A DNA stretch of 64,000 nucleotides from an uncultured Lachnospira sp. (GCA_910585095.1 CAJUBU010000013.1:51982-115981); one strand, 5' to 3'. Positions 1 to 9,246 are shown, numbered from the stretch's first letter. Program-made: numbers and translations. The notes: a model not told the origin generated them from the letters alone.

Positions 1-1
1 C

Positions 2-1075
2 AAGTATGATACACAAAATGAGTTTCAAGTTAAATTGTCATCAGGTGAAGATGTAAGTTATGGCGCTTATTCTGTAGATATGGTTCAATCGGAGTTAAGA
101 AACACTGCTACAGATATTGTGGCAGCAGCTATTGATGGTGCTTCAACAGTAACAGCAAGTGATGGAACATCAAATAGAGATGGTATTACAGATATTGAAT
201 TTGAACAGAATGTTGTGGTTAACGAGACTTTGGCACAGGGTGCTAATATTATGAGTGTTGAGGCTGCTTATGAGGAGATAACAAAAGAAAAAGCGGAAAA
301 GACATACTATGTTGTTGAAGAAGGAGACACATTGTATGGTATTGCAAGTAAATGTTCTCTTAAGTTGAGTGAATTGTTAGAATTAAATGAAGGAACAGAC
401 GAAAACGATATTATCAGACCAGGTGACCGTTTTGTTGTCACTGTTCCAAAGTCTGAAATTTCAGTAGTTATTACAGAACGTAAGACATATGAGGAAGAAT
501 ATGAGGCAGATATTGAATATGTGGATGATGATACAGCTTATGTTGGAACATATACAGTTCAATCAGAAGGAGAGCCTGGTTATCATAAAGTAACAGCAGA
601 TATAACATATGTGAATGGCAATAAGACCGAAGTTAAGTATATTAATGAGGAGATTATTAAGCCAGCAGTAGCAAAGGTAGTGGCATCTGGAACAATTACA
701 CCGCCTACTTATATTAGACCACTTAGTGGTGGATCTATTTCATCAGAATATGGTTATAGATGGGGAACACTTCATAAAGGTGTTGACTGGTATGTTGGTA
801 TTGGTACGCCAGTAAAGGCTGCTGCTTCAGGAACCGTACTTCGAGCAGGATTTTATTCATCTTATGGAAATTGTGTAGATATAAGACATTCTGATGGTTC
901 TATGACAAGATATGCACATCTTAATTCAGTGGCAGTTTCAGCAGGACAAACTGTTTCTCAGGGTGATTTGATTGCATATTCAGGTAATACAGGATATAGT
1001 ACAGGTCCACATCTTCATTTTGAGATATGGATTGGCGGTGCAACTGTAAATCCGTTGAATTATGTGAATAGGTAA
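2..1075 (+). CDS. LysM-G5-M23 cell-wall metallopeptidase (5' truncated by window edge)
   Basis: The frame is open from base 2, so the real start lies outside the window; 357 residues are visible. A LysM peptidoglycan-binding module (YYVVEEGDTLYGIA ... IRPGDRFVV) is followed by a G5-type beta domain and a C-terminal M23 (LytM/lysostaphin-like) peptidase domain. The zinc-binding features of M23 are present: HKGVDW (H-x(3)-D) and the terminal HLHFE motif. In this family such proteins are exported and cut peptide cross-bridges in peptidoglycan, or act as envelope remodelling or sporulation factors. No signal peptide can be judged because the N-terminus is missing. The gene is followed by 443 non-coding bases and then murA, another cell-wall gene. 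The family call is secure; the exact role is not. Confidence 0.9.
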   Translation, partial: KYDTQNEFQVKLSSGEDVSYGAYSVDMVQSELRNTATDIVAAAIDGASTVTASDGTSNRDGITDIEFEQNVVVNETLAQGANIMSVEAAYEEITKEKAEKTYYVVEEGDTLYGIASKCSLKLSELLELNEGTDENDIIRPGDRFVVTVPKSEISVVITERKTYEEEYEADIEYVDDDTAYVGTYTVQSEGEPGYHKVTADITYVNGNKTEVKYINEEIIKPAVAKVVASGTITPPTYIRPLSGGSISSEYGYRWGTLHKGVDWYVGIGTPVKAAASGTVLRAGFYSSYGNCVDIRHSDGSMTRYAHLNSVAVSAGQTVSQGDLIAYSGNTGYSTGPHLHFEIWIGGATVNPLNYVNR

Positions 1076-1518
1076 AAGCGTTTGTTGATTGCTTAACTAT
1101 TTATAAAATATACTTGTGATAAAAAGATATGATAAAAAGATAATATAATTTGTTGAGTGAAAAATAGAAAAATATAATAAACAGTGTGATTGGACTGTTG
1201 CAAATGGGGTAATTCTATAAAGTGTGATATGATTTTATGAATATTCATGTTTTATGTAGAAAATCTCGTTTGCGGCAGTCTATTTTTGATAAGAGACAAG
1301 CTTTTTTAATAAAGTATTTTGTTAAAATATAAAAAAAGGGTATACATTTCTAAAATTTGTGTTATACTAGCAAAGTTAGTTATTTTATGTTGCAATTTTA
1401 AACAAAAGAGTGTATGAGATATTTTCGGTGATTAATTGAAGATGACAGTTTACAAAATACATTTTTATTCATATAATAGAAAATAGTGATTACAATTATG
1501 TTCGGTTAGAGGTGTGTC
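1076..1518. other. intergenic region upstream of murA
   Basis: This 443-base AT-rich stretch holds no convincing gene. It contains TATA-rich promoter-like sequence around 1319-1368 and a ribosome-binding site (AGAGGTG) just before murA. I see no structured RNA or repeat in it. Confidence 0.6.
1319..1346 (+). promoter_or_regulatory. putative sigma-A promoter for murA
   Basis: TTGTTA, a 16-base spacer and TATACA. A second TATACT lies at 1363-1368 with no good -35. In such AT-rich DNA this is only suggestive. Confidence 0.35.
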
Positions 1519-2811
1519 ATGGAACAGTATATAATTAAAGGTGGTAATCCGTTGAATGGGAGGGTTTCAATAGGTGGTGCTAAAAACGCTGCCTTAGGCA
1601 TCCTTGCAGCAGCAATTATGACAGATGAAACTGTTACTATAGAGAATGTACCTAATGTTCGAGATACTAGAGTATTGCTCCAAGCAATTGAAGGAATAGG
1701 AGCAAAGGTCAAATATGTTTATAATAATTCTGTTCAGATTAATGGCGGCAGTATTTGTGATATGAATGTCGATTATGAATACATTAAGAAAATTAGAGCG
1801 TCTTATTATCTTTTAGGTGCATTGCTTGGCAAATATAAAAAATCGGAAGTGGCACTGCCAGGTGGCTGCAATATAGGTAGCAGACCGATAGACCAGCACA
1901 TTAAAGGGTTTAAGGCGTTGGGTGTGGAAGTTGATATCAGTCATGGAAAGATATTTGCAAAAGCAGATAAGTTAGTTGGCGGTCATGTTTATTTTGATAT
2001 GGTAACAGTTGGGGCTACAATTAATTTGATGCTAGCTGCTTGTTTGGCAGAGGGTGATACAATTCTTGAAAATGCGGCAAAAGAACCGCATATTGTTGAT
2101 GTTGCCAACTTTCTCAATGCAATGGGAGCCAATATAAAAGGTGCAGGCACAGATGTTATAAGAATAAGAGGGGTAAACCGTTTACATGGCACAACCTATT
2201 CTATTATTCCAGACCAGATTGAGGCTGGTACATTTATGTTTGCAGCAGCTTGTACAAGAGGGGATGTTGTTGTACAGGATGTGATTCCAAAACATTTGGA
2301 ATCCATTTCTGCTAAACTTATTGAAGTTGGTTGTCAGGTGATTGAAGGGGACGATTGGGTACGAGTGATAGGTTGTGAAAATTTAAAAAGTACCAATGTC
2401 AAGACTTTGCCATATCCTGGATTTCCAACAGATATGCAGCCGCAGATGACAGCAGTGCTTGCATTGGCAGATGGAACAAGTATGGTGACAGAGAGTATAT
2501 TTGAAAATCGATTTAAGTATGTAGATGAGCTTAATAGAATGGGATGCAAGATAAAAGTTGAAGGCAATACAGCTTATATTGAAGGAATTGAGCAGATGAG
2601 CGGCACACAAATGGCAGCACCCGATTTAAGGGCAGGTGCAGCGCTTGTTATAGCGGCATTGTCTGCTGACGGCGTGTCAGAGATAGAAGATATTGAATAT
2701 ATACAGCGTGGCTATGAAGATTTTGACGGAAAATTAAGGACATTGGGAGCTGTTATTGAACGTGCAGATTCAGAGCGAGATGCACAGAAAGTAAAATTGA
2801 AAATTGGGTGA
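1519..2811 (+). CDS. murA: UDP-N-acetylglucosamine 1-carboxyvinyltransferase MurA
   Basis: This enzyme catalyses the first committed step of peptidoglycan synthesis, transferring enolpyruvate from PEP to UDP-GlcNAc in the cytoplasm. The 430 residues match the usual length. The N-terminal KNAAL segment carries the conserved Lys/Asn, and the catalytic cysteine of the PEP loop is C117 in GGCNIGSRPI; fosfomycin targets this Cys in the family. The ATG is preceded by AGAGGTG at good spacing. A strong hairpin terminator follows directly, so the gene appears monocistronic. Firmicutes often have two MurA paralogues and I cannot tell which this is. The Cys rather than Asp predicts fosfomycin sensitivity of the enzyme (inference). 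Confidence 0.95.
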   Translation: MEQYIIKGGNPLNGRVSIGGAKNAALGILAAAIMTDETVTIENVPNVRDTRVLLQAIEGIGAKVKYVYNNSVQINGGSICDMNVDYEYIKKIRASYYLLGALLGKYKKSEVALPGGCNIGSRPIDQHIKGFKALGVEVDISHGKIFAKADKLVGGHVYFDMVTVGATINLMLAACLAEGDTILENAAKEPHIVDVANFLNAMGANIKGAGTDVIRIRGVNRLHGTTYSIIPDQIEAGTFMFAAACTRGDVVVQDVIPKHLESISAKLIEVGCQVIEGDDWVRVIGCENLKSTNVKTLPYPGFPTDMQPQMTAVLALADGTSMVTESIFENRFKYVDELNRMGCKIKVEGNTAYIEGIEQMSGTQMAAPDLRAGAALVIAALSADGVSEIEDIEYIQRGYEDFDGKLRTLGAVIERADSERDAQKVKLKIG

Positions 2812-2818
2812 TAGAATG

Positions 2819-2868
2819 AACTGTTACAAAATAGAGGTGTTAAACATTCTTTTTGTAACAGTTTTTTT
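2819..2868 (+). terminator. intrinsic terminator after murA
   Basis: AACTGTTACAAA (2819-2830) pairs perfectly with TTTGTAACAGTT (2852-2863) and is followed by a T run. Confidence 0.88.
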
Positions 2869-2993
2869 GTTTATTGTAAAATAGTTTTTTATTAAAATTT
2901 AATATCAGTTTTTCAATTTTTTATTGAATAAAATATAAGAAGAAATTAAAATTTTGACAAGCAGATTTTTACCAAAACCATGAAAGGGAAATT

Positions 2994-4505
2994 ATGAAAT
3001 TAAAGAGTAAAATCGTAGTGGCATTTTGTATAATGGTTATTTTGCCAACAGTTACATTTGCAATTTTATCAACAGGTATTTTTCAATATAAATCGTCATC
3101 CATACAAGAATTATATGATGTTGACTGGAATATGAATCTTAATTCTTTTGATTCTTCAGCAGCATTGATGGGAAGAATAATGGAACGGATATATCAGGAT
3201 ATGAAAGAAGTTGCAGATAATATGCCAGAAAAATATAATGATATAAAATTTTTAGAAGAAACAAATAAAGAACTTGAAAAAAAATTAACACAAATTGTAG
3301 TAAAAAAAGAGGATAACATTACATATAAATCAGACAATATTAGCATGGACGTTTTAAATGAATTGATAGATGTGTATGATGCAGATACCAATGGTGCGTT
3401 GTCTGATGTCAGTGTATATAAAGGTGATGAATATCAATGTTTTATACGCTGTATACAATTTAGCAATGAGGAAAATGAGGAAATTTCTGTTTATTTAATT
3501 ACATCGCTTAAACAAAGTATTCCTCAAATCAAAGGATTTGCAACCGAAATTATTATGCTAGGATTAATTGTGATTGCTATTACAAGCGTTGTTTTAATGA
3601 TATGGATATATAATTCTATTTTTAGACCGATTGAAAAATTGCGTTTGGCAACGAATAATATTAAGCAAGGCAATTATGACTTTGAGATGCCAAAGGCTTC
3701 AAAAGATGAAATTGGCGATGTGTTTCGGGATTTTGAAGAGATGAGAATTATCTTGAAAAAAACGTCTGAAGAAAAACTTATTTCGGATAAAGAAGAAAAA
3801 GAATTGATACGCAATATTTCACATGACTTAAAAACGCCTATTACCGCAGTAAAAGGATATGTTGAAGGCATTTTAGACGGGGTGGCAGACACCCCTGAAA
3901 AACAAAAAAAATATTTGATGACCATTGCTAATAAGGCTAACGATATGGATAAATTAATTGATGAACTTACCATTTATTCCAGACTTGGAAGCAACCGAGT
4001 TCAATATTTATTTAGAAAAATTTGTGTTGCTGATTATTTTAATGAATATTGTGATGAGATATCAATGGATTTGGAATCTCAAGATATTTTACTTGAATAT
4101 AATTGTCATCAATGCGATAATGTATATATTGTAGCGGATGCTGAACAATTAAAGCGTGTGATAAACAATATTATAAGTAATTCTGTAAAATATATGTGTT
4201 CAGATAGAAAAGGCATAATTAATATTGATATTTTTGATGAGGAGGTATATGTACATATCATTATAAAGGATAATGGTAAAGGAATTGGAATCAATGAGCT
4301 GTCACATATATTTGAACGATTCTATCGCACGGATTCGTCCCGCAACAGTAAACAGGGTGGAAGCGGCATAGGATTGGCTATTGTAAAAAAGATAATTGAA
4401 GACCATAGAGGAAAAATATGGGCTGAAAGCGTTGAAGGAAAAGGAACGACAATGCACATATGTCTTAAAAAAGATATTGATGACAGCACATATCTTACTA
4501 TATAA
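2994..4505 (+). CDS. sensor histidine kinase (HAMP-HisKA-HATPase)
   Basis: This is the membrane sensor of a two-component system. There is an N-terminal membrane segment (about residues 7-27), an extracytoplasmic region of about 150 residues without a recognised fold, a second membrane segment (about 180-203), then HAMP, HisKA and HATPase domains. The H-box is ISHDLKTPIT with phospho-acceptor H277. The N-box (NNIISNSVKY), DNGKGIG and GGSGIGLAIV nucleotide-binding motifs are intact, so it should be active. AGGGAAATT lies directly upstream of the ATG. The partner response regulator follows 55 bases later. The signal sensed is unknown; architecture resembles VanS/PhoR-class kinases. Confidence 0.93.
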   Translation: MKLKSKIVVAFCIMVILPTVTFAILSTGIFQYKSSSIQELYDVDWNMNLNSFDSSAALMGRIMERIYQDMKEVADNMPEKYNDIKFLEETNKELEKKLTQIVVKKEDNITYKSDNISMDVLNELIDVYDADTNGALSDVSVYKGDEYQCFIRCIQFSNEENEEISVYLITSLKQSIPQIKGFATEIIMLGLIVIAITSVVLMIWIYNSIFRPIEKLRLATNNIKQGNYDFEMPKASKDEIGDVFRDFEEMRIILKKTSEEKLISDKEEKELIRNISHDLKTPITAVKGYVEGILDGVADTPEKQKKYLMTIANKANDMDKLIDELTIYSRLGSNRVQYLFRKICVADYFNEYCDEISMDLESQDILLEYNCHQCDNVYIVADAEQLKRVINNIISNSVKYMCSDRKGIINIDIFDEEVYVHIIIKDNGKGIGINELSHIFERFYRTDSSRNSKQGGSGIGLAIVKKIIEDHRGKIWAESVEGKGTTMHICLKKDIDDSTYLTI

Positions 4506-4560
4506 ATGATTTATAAAGTTGCTTTGAGAAAATAATTGCAGAAAGATGAGGAAAGTGTTT

Positions 4561-5250
4561 ATGAGCAGAGTATTAATTGTAGAAGATGAAGAAATTATTG
4601 CTGAACTTGAAAAAGATTATCTTGAATTGAGTGGATTTGAAGTTGATGTTTTATCAGATGGCGAGGCAGGTTTAAAAGCGGCATTGGATAATAACTATGA
4701 TATATGTATATTAGATGTTATGTTGCCTGGTATAGATGGCTATGAGATATGCAGACAGGTAAGAGAAGTTAAAAATATGCCAATTATTATGGTTTCGGCA
4801 AAAAAGGAAGATATTGATAAAATACGTGGATTAGGTGTAGGCGCTGATGATTATATGACAAAACCGTTTAGTCCAAGTGAACTGGTTGCAAGAGTAAAAG
4901 CGCATCTTGCTAGATATGATAGACTTGTAAGCAGTGCAAAAGAGGCAAATGAAATTATTGAAATACGTGGAATCAAGATTGATAAAACAGCACGGAGAGT
5001 ATTTGTTAATGGGGAGGAAAGAGTTTTTACAACAAAAGAATTTGATTTATTGACATTTCTTGCAAGTAATCCAAATCATGTCTTTACAAAAGATGAATTG
5101 TTTAAGGAAATTTGGGATATGGAGTCTATTGGCGATATTGCAACAGTGACCGTTCATATTAAAAAGATTCGAGAAAAAATCGAGTATGATACATCAAAGC
5201 CACAATATATTGAAACTATATGGGGAGTAGGATATCGGTTTAAAATGTGA
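4561..5250 (+). CDS. OmpR/PhoB-family response regulator
   Basis: This is the DNA-binding partner of the upstream kinase. The receiver domain has the acidic pair in VEDEE, phospho-acceptor D52 in LDVMLPG and the conserved Lys in MTKPFSP. A C-terminal winged helix (about residues 130-229) ends in the typical ETIWGVGYRFKM. I chose the ATG at 4561 (MSRVLIVEDEE) over an in-frame ATG at 4546 because GAGGAAAG sits 5 bases before 4561 while 4546 has no spaced ribosome site. Length (229 aa) is normal. Target genes are unknown; the adjacent antitoxin/PIN pair is not obviously in the regulon. Confidence 0.94.
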   Translation: MSRVLIVEDEEIIAELEKDYLELSGFEVDVLSDGEAGLKAALDNNYDICILDVMLPGIDGYEICRQVREVKNMPIIMVSAKKEDIDKIRGLGVGADDYMTKPFSPSELVARVKAHLARYDRLVSSAKEANEIIEIRGIKIDKTARRVFVNGEERVFTTKEFDLLTFLASNPNHVFTKDELFKEIWDMESIGDIATVTVHIKKIREKIEYDTSKPQYIETIWGVGYRFKM

Positions 5251-5283
5251 TGCACAAATAAAATAAAGAAAGGGAAAAAGATT

Positions 5284-5520
5284 ATGTCAACATTGGAAAA
5301 AACTATAGATTTATTAAATACTCTGCCAGAAAGTCAAATAGAGACAATATATAGTTTTGTGCAATTTCTTAGTTTACAACAAAATACAGTAAAATCGGTA
5401 GATACAGAATCGTTAGATGATATTTTTGATAATATTGTTGGTGTTTTATCAGATACAGGAAAGAATTTAGAGGAGTATAGGAACGAAAGGCTAAGAGATA
5501 GATATGAAATTATTAATTGA
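5284..5520 (+). CDS. putative antitoxin of a PIN-toxin pair
   Basis: This 78-residue acidic protein begins with a helical segment (MSTLEKTIDLLNTLPESQIE ...) resembling antitoxin-type proteins found directly before PIN toxins. I see no clear DNA-binding fold. It overlaps the following PIN-domain gene by 17 bases, a coupling typical of toxin-antitoxin pairs. A GAAAGGGAAAAAG ribosome site precedes the ATG. The assignment relies mainly on gene order and size, so it is an inference; in the family the antitoxin binds and blocks the nuclease and often represses the operon. Confidence 0.7.
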   Translation: MSTLEKTIDLLNTLPESQIETIYSFVQFLSLQQNTVKSVDTESLDDIFDNIVGVLSDTGKNLEEYRNERLRDRYEIIN

Positions 5521-5932
5521 CACTAATGTGATTTTGGATATGGTGTTTAAACGAAATGGCTATGATATTGTTATGGAATTGTTCCGTAAGATTAAAAACT
5601 CTAAGGCTGTTGCGTATATAACTGCTTCTTCCGTAACAGACCTTTTTTATATTATTCGTAAAGAAACTCATAATATAAATCAAACCTATATAATAATGAA
5701 AAATATTTTTAGATTAGTAGTGATTCTTTCAGTAACCGAACAAGATATTCAAGAGGCTTTTAAACAAAAATGGAAAGATTTTGAGGATTGTGTACAATAT
5801 ATAACAGGAAAAAATAATAAAATAGATTATATTATTACTAGTAATAATAAAGATTATATAGATGATTTGATTCCCGTTTTAACACCAACAGCATGGATAA
5901 AAATGATAAATAATACACAACAAAATAAATAA
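5504..5932 (+). CDS. PIN-domain ribonuclease toxin (VapC-like)
   Basis: This is a 142-residue PIN-fold protein. The first acidic residue is in LLIDTNVILD (D6), followed by a SSVTDLFYIIRK segment like that of the PF13470 PIN group and a distal acidic cluster (DFEDCVQY, then DYIITSNNKDY). PIN toxins are Mg-dependent RNases that cut tRNA, rRNA or mRNA; the target here cannot be read. Its start lies inside the antitoxin gene, indicating translational coupling. A strong terminator follows, closing a two-gene cassette. All expected acidic positions appear present, so it is probably functional. Confidence 0.85.
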   Translation: MKLLIDTNVILDMVFKRNGYDIVMELFRKIKNSKAVAYITASSVTDLFYIIRKETHNINQTYIIMKNIFRLVVILSVTEQDIQEAFKQKWKDFEDCVQYITGKNNKIDYIITSNNKDYIDDLIPVLTPTAWIKMINNTQQNK

Positions 5933-5940
5933 TATAAATT

Positions 5941-5985
5941 TAAGGGATTATTGCAAAGTTATTCACTTTACAGCAATCCCTTAAA
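5941..5985. terminator. terminator between convergent genes
   Basis: TAAGGGATTATTGCAAAGT (5941-5959) pairs, with wobbles, with 5965-5983. It lies between the PIN gene and the oppositely oriented dispanin-like gene and may serve both. Confidence 0.82.
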
Positions 5986-6023
5986 ATATTTATATTTTAT
6001 CAGACATTAAAATAATAATAATT

Positions 6024-7157
6024 TCACCAGTTTAATAACGAAAAAAAAACAGTTGCAGCAATATACATACAGCCAATAACAACGCCGACACCTAATGAAA
6101 TAGCGGCGTTTCTTTTACTATTTTCAAACTTTTGATAGTTTCCTGCCTTATATGCGTTATTGCCTTCTATAATAAAAATCAATCCAATTGCTCCCAAAAT
6201 TTTACTAAATATAAGAATACAAGCAATACTTAATACAATCCACATAGAAAAATTTGGAAAGTTCATGTTGTTGACAAGATTTCCGTTGTAGTTGTAATTA
6301 TTGTTATACCCATTATTAAATTGGTTATTGTTGTAGCCATTATTGGAAGTATTGTTGTTATAGCCGTTATTATTGTAGCCGTTATTGGAAGTGTTGTTAT
6401 TGTAGCCATTATTGGAAGCATTGTTGTTATAGCCATTATTATAACCGTTATTATTGTAGCCATTATTGGAAGCATTGTTATTGTAGGCATTATTAGAAGC
6501 ATTGTTGTTGTAGCCATTATTATAACCGTTATTATTATAGCCGTTGTTGTAACCGCTATTATTGTAGCCGTTGTTGTAACCGCTATTATTGTAGCCATTA
6601 TTATAGCCATTATTGTAGCCGTTGTTATAACCGTTATTGTTGTAGCCATTACTATAACCGTTATTATTATAGCCATTATTATAACCGTTATTATTATAGC
6701 CGTTGTTGTAACCGCTATTATTGTAGCCGTTGTTATAACCGTTATTGTTGTAGCCATTATTATAACCGTTATTATTGTAGCCATTATTATAACTATTATT
6801 GTTGTAGTTATTATCATTGCTGTTGTCATTGCCATTATTTTGGCTGGCATCATCATTATTTTCATTTACAGCAGTGTTTGTATCATTTGAATTATTTTCA
6901 TAATTGTCTGAATTATTGTTATAGTCATCATTATTATAATTGCCATTATTGCTATTATAAGGATTGCTATAATCATTTTCATTTTGCCCATTATTATAAT
7001 TGTTGTAATTATCCGTAGTGGTGCCATTGCCATAATTATTATAGGCATTATTATTTTGTGTTTCCTGATTAGAAGAGTTTTCTATATTAGGATTGTAGTT
7101 ATTAGTGGTGTCATTGCCATTATTATTATTGAATGGGTCTGAAGTATAATTATCCAT
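6024..7157 (-). CDS. dispanin/CD225-like membrane protein with long Asn-Gly-Tyr repeat
   Basis: The 377-residue protein has a low-complexity hydrophilic N-terminal region (about residues 1-290) built from tandem NNGYNN/NNGYNS and NNASNN units. Then come two membrane segments with an intervening basic loop (GAIGLIFIIEGNNAYKAGNY then ENSKRNAAISLGVG). That C-terminal pattern, in which a small-residue helix leads into an N-x-x-Y-x-A-G-[DN]-Y loop and a second helix, resembles the CD225/dispanin family. GGAGGAAT precedes the ATG perfectly. The repeat may act as a flexible cytoplasmic or surface spacer; its length is likely variable. Function is unknown in bacteria. It is monocistronic between convergent and divergent neighbours. 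Confidence 0.8.
   Translation of the reverse strand: MDNYTSDPFNNNNGNDTTNNYNPNIENSSNQETQNNNAYNNYGNGTTTDNYNNYNNGQNENDYSNPYNSNNGNYNNDDYNNNSDNYENNSNDTNTAVNENNDDASQNNGNDNSNDNNYNNNSYNNGYNNNGYNNGYNNNGYNNGYNNSGYNNGYNNNGYNNGYNNNGYSNGYNNNGYNNGYNNGYNNGYNNSGYNNGYNNSGYNNGYNNNGYNNGYNNNASNNAYNNNASNNGYNNNGYNNGYNNNASNNGYNNNTSNNGYNNNGYNNNTSNNGYNNNQFNNGYNNNYNYNGNLVNNMNFPNFSMWIVLSIACILIFSKILGAIGLIFIIEGNNAYKAGNYQKFENSKRNAAISLGVGVVIGCMYIAATVFFSLLNW
6300..6815 (-). repeat. tandem codon repeat encoding (N)GYNN units
   Basis: About 0.5 kb of degenerate short tandem repeats, on the + strand variants of ttattgtagccattattataaccg, lies inside the dispanin-like gene. Units differ mostly at third codon positions, suggesting selection on the protein. 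It is prone to slippage and length variation. Confidence 0.85.
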
Positions 7158-7373
7158 TAAATTCCTCCTTTTTATTTATTCCCACAAACAACGAAAGTTG
7201 TAAAGCTATCAAAAGAACTGTTATTTAAAGTTTTTTGTGATAAACTTAGAACAGTGGCAAATTGTTATGTATGATTAAGATATGCCTTAACCCTGTAAAT
7301 AAGAATATAATAAAAATCAGATATGAAGTCAAGTAAATTTAGGAAAGGTATGCGAAATCGCAAGTGAATATTT

Positions 7374-8057
7374 ATGAAAATAGTATATGAAGACAACTTT
7401 ATAATTATTGTGGATAAACCTTCTGGACAATTGGTTCAAAGTGGAAAAAATTTTGATATGGATTTGACAAGCGAGGTTTTAAATTATAGAAAACAAAAGA
7501 ACGAAACGCCATATGCTGCTGTTATTAACCGTTTAGACAGACCTGTAAGCGGGCTGGTATTGTTCGCTAAAGATAAAAAAAGTGCGGCAAAATATAGTAA
7601 GATACTTGGGCAACAGGGGATAAATAAACATTATATCTGTGCTGTTTGTGGATATGTACAGCCACAAACAGGTACGTTGGTGGATTACTTGTTAAAAGAT
7701 GCAAAAGAAAATTGTTCAAGAGTAGTAAAACAAGATAAAGCAGGAGCTAAAAAAGCAGAGCTAAATTATCGTGTGATAAGTTATTATTCCGATTGGAATT
7801 GTACATTTTTAGATGTAGAATTAATTACAGGAAGACATCATCAGATACGAACACAATTTTCATCAAGAGGACATGTTCTTGTTGGCGATTATAAATATTT
7901 GGCGGTTGATAACGAAAATAAAGAGGTCTGTACATTTCTTGCAGAAAAATTGAATTTGAAAAAAAATGAGATTGCTTTATGTGCTTATTCCATTGAAATT
8001 TTGGGGAATGTATATAAAATCAATCCAGATTGGGCGAAATATATTCCCAGTAATTGA
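7374..8057 (+). CDS. RluA-family RNA pseudouridine synthase
   Basis: This enzyme isomerises uridine to pseudouridine in rRNA or tRNA. The catalytic aspartate is D55 in NRLDRPVSGLVLFAK; most RluA enzymes have HRLDRxTSG, so His is replaced by Asn here. The RHHQIRTQF motif and the GDYKY end segment are typical. At 227 residues it is a short form without an S4 domain, close to the RluA/YlyB single-domain subgroup. The ribosome site is weak: AGGAAAGG lies far upstream and a five-codon frame (7350-7367) intervenes. The exact RNA target cannot be predicted. Confidence 0.88.
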   Translation: MKIVYEDNFIIIVDKPSGQLVQSGKNFDMDLTSEVLNYRKQKNETPYAAVINRLDRPVSGLVLFAKDKKSAAKYSKILGQQGINKHYICAVCGYVQPQTGTLVDYLLKDAKENCSRVVKQDKAGAKKAELNYRVISYYSDWNCTFLDVELITGRHHQIRTQFSSRGHVLVGDYKYLAVDNENKEVCTFLAEKLNLKKNEIALCAYSIEILGNVYKINPDWAKYIPSN

Positions 8058-8134
8058 ATAAATTGGTGCAATTTAGAGATAATAATTCCAGATATTCATT
8101 GTAAAAATTGATAGTTGTATCTGGAGGTGAGATT

Positions 8135-9232
8135 ATGCAGGAAGTTTGGACGATAAAACAAAAGTTTTTGTTTCTTGGCGGAAGTTTTGTAATCGCTGTT
8201 TCCATATTCTTGGGATTTAAATATATATTTCCATTAATTTCACCATTTGTTATTGCCTATATTATTGCGATTGCAATTGAAAAACCTGTTAATAAGTTGT
8301 CTAAATTATTTCGTGGAAAAAAACATCCAGCATCAACGATAATTGTAGTTGTTTTAGCTACGGTTATATTTGTAGCACTAGCGGCTTTATTCTATGCCAT
8401 TTTTAAAGAGATTAAAAATTTTTTTGTCAATTATCAATATAATATGGTGATTGTAAAACAGACTGCCGCCAAAATATGTTTTAATTTAGATGGAATGTTT
8501 GGTTTAAGAGATGGCTGCTGTATGGATGCATTGGAAATGTGTACTCGATATATAGAGAAAGCTTTTAATGAAAATGGAAGCTCTGCCGTAGTAAATCGAG
8601 TAGCAGAAATTTCATTGCCTGCAATTGTAAAAATTGCAGTATTTATTGGAGGTGTATTTGTATCGTTTATTTCGGTTATTTATCTTTCAGATAAGTTGGA
8701 TGTTATAAGAGATTGGTGCAACAGCACGCATTTTCGTGAGGAAATATTAGCCGTCACTTCCAGTTTAAAACAGTTAATGAGTGTCTATTATCGCATTGAG
8801 CTTTTAATTACGATAATTAACATTGTAGTATTGACAGTTGGTTTCTTTATTATTGGCAATTCGTATGCGATTGTTTTAGGTGTTGTAATTGGTATTGTGG
8901 ATATGCTTCCTGTTTTTGGAACAGGGACAGTTTTAATTCCATGGCTGCTTTTTGACCTTGCCTGTGGCAATACATTTTCAGCGGTAGTTCTTTTGTTTGT
9001 GTACGCTATTACATGGCTTGTCCGAGAGATTATGGAGAGTAAATGTGTAGGAGACCGTGTGGGAATATCGCCGCTTGTTATGCTGATTATTATATTTGTT
9101 GGTATTTTAGTTTATGGTGTTATGGGATTTATTTTAGGACCAGTATCATACTGTATGGCAAAAGCATTAATACTCTACTTGAAAACAGTCATTGGACGTG
9201 GTACACTAAGTGATAAAAAGAACTTTGAGTAG
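8135..9232 (+). CDS. ytvI: AI-2E/YtvI-family polytopic membrane protein
   Basis: This is a 365-residue integral membrane protein of the AI-2E transporter family (PF01594). It has two N-terminal helices ending in AYIIAIAIEKPVNKL, a central soluble-helical part, and a C-terminal membrane block with VDMLPVFGTG and GDRVGISPLVMLI, both hallmarks of the family. YtvI is the sporulation-associated Firmicute branch, which fits the spore genes in this window, but the branch call is an inference. I chose the ATG at 8135, which follows GGAGGTGAG, rather than the in-frame ATG at 8108 that lacks a ribosome site. proS begins 14 bases after the stop. Confidence 0.82.
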   Translation: MQEVWTIKQKFLFLGGSFVIAVSIFLGFKYIFPLISPFVIAYIIAIAIEKPVNKLSKLFRGKKHPASTIIVVVLATVIFVALAALFYAIFKEIKNFFVNYQYNMVIVKQTAAKICFNLDGMFGLRDGCCMDALEMCTRYIEKAFNENGSSAVVNRVAEISLPAIVKIAVFIGGVFVSFISVIYLSDKLDVIRDWCNSTHFREEILAVTSSLKQLMSVYYRIELLITIINIVVLTVGFFIIGNSYAIVLGVVIGIVDMLPVFGTGTVLIPWLLFDLACGNTFSAVVLLFVYAITWLVREIMESKCVGDRVGISPLVMLIIIFVGILVYGVMGFILGPVSYCMAKALILYLKTVIGRGTLSDKKNFE

Positions 9233-9246
9233 AAATGAGGATAATT

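Noticed and set aside
2954..2959. TTGACA upstream of the histidine kinase gene
   Set aside because: No acceptable -10 lies 16-18 bases downstream.
6300..6815. Regular repeat that might be mistaken for a CRISPR array
   Set aside because: Units are short, contiguous and in frame within a gene; there are no unique spacers and no cas genes.
6321..6890. Open frames of 189-200 residues overlapping the dispanin-like gene on both strands
   Set aside because: They are by-products of the short codon repeat (all Ile/Val/Ala or Met/Ile/Thr), have no ribosome site and no sensible composition.
7350..7367. Five-codon frame (MRNRK) before the pseudouridine synthase gene
   Set aside because: It has AGGAAAGG at its start, but is too short to support as a leader peptide.
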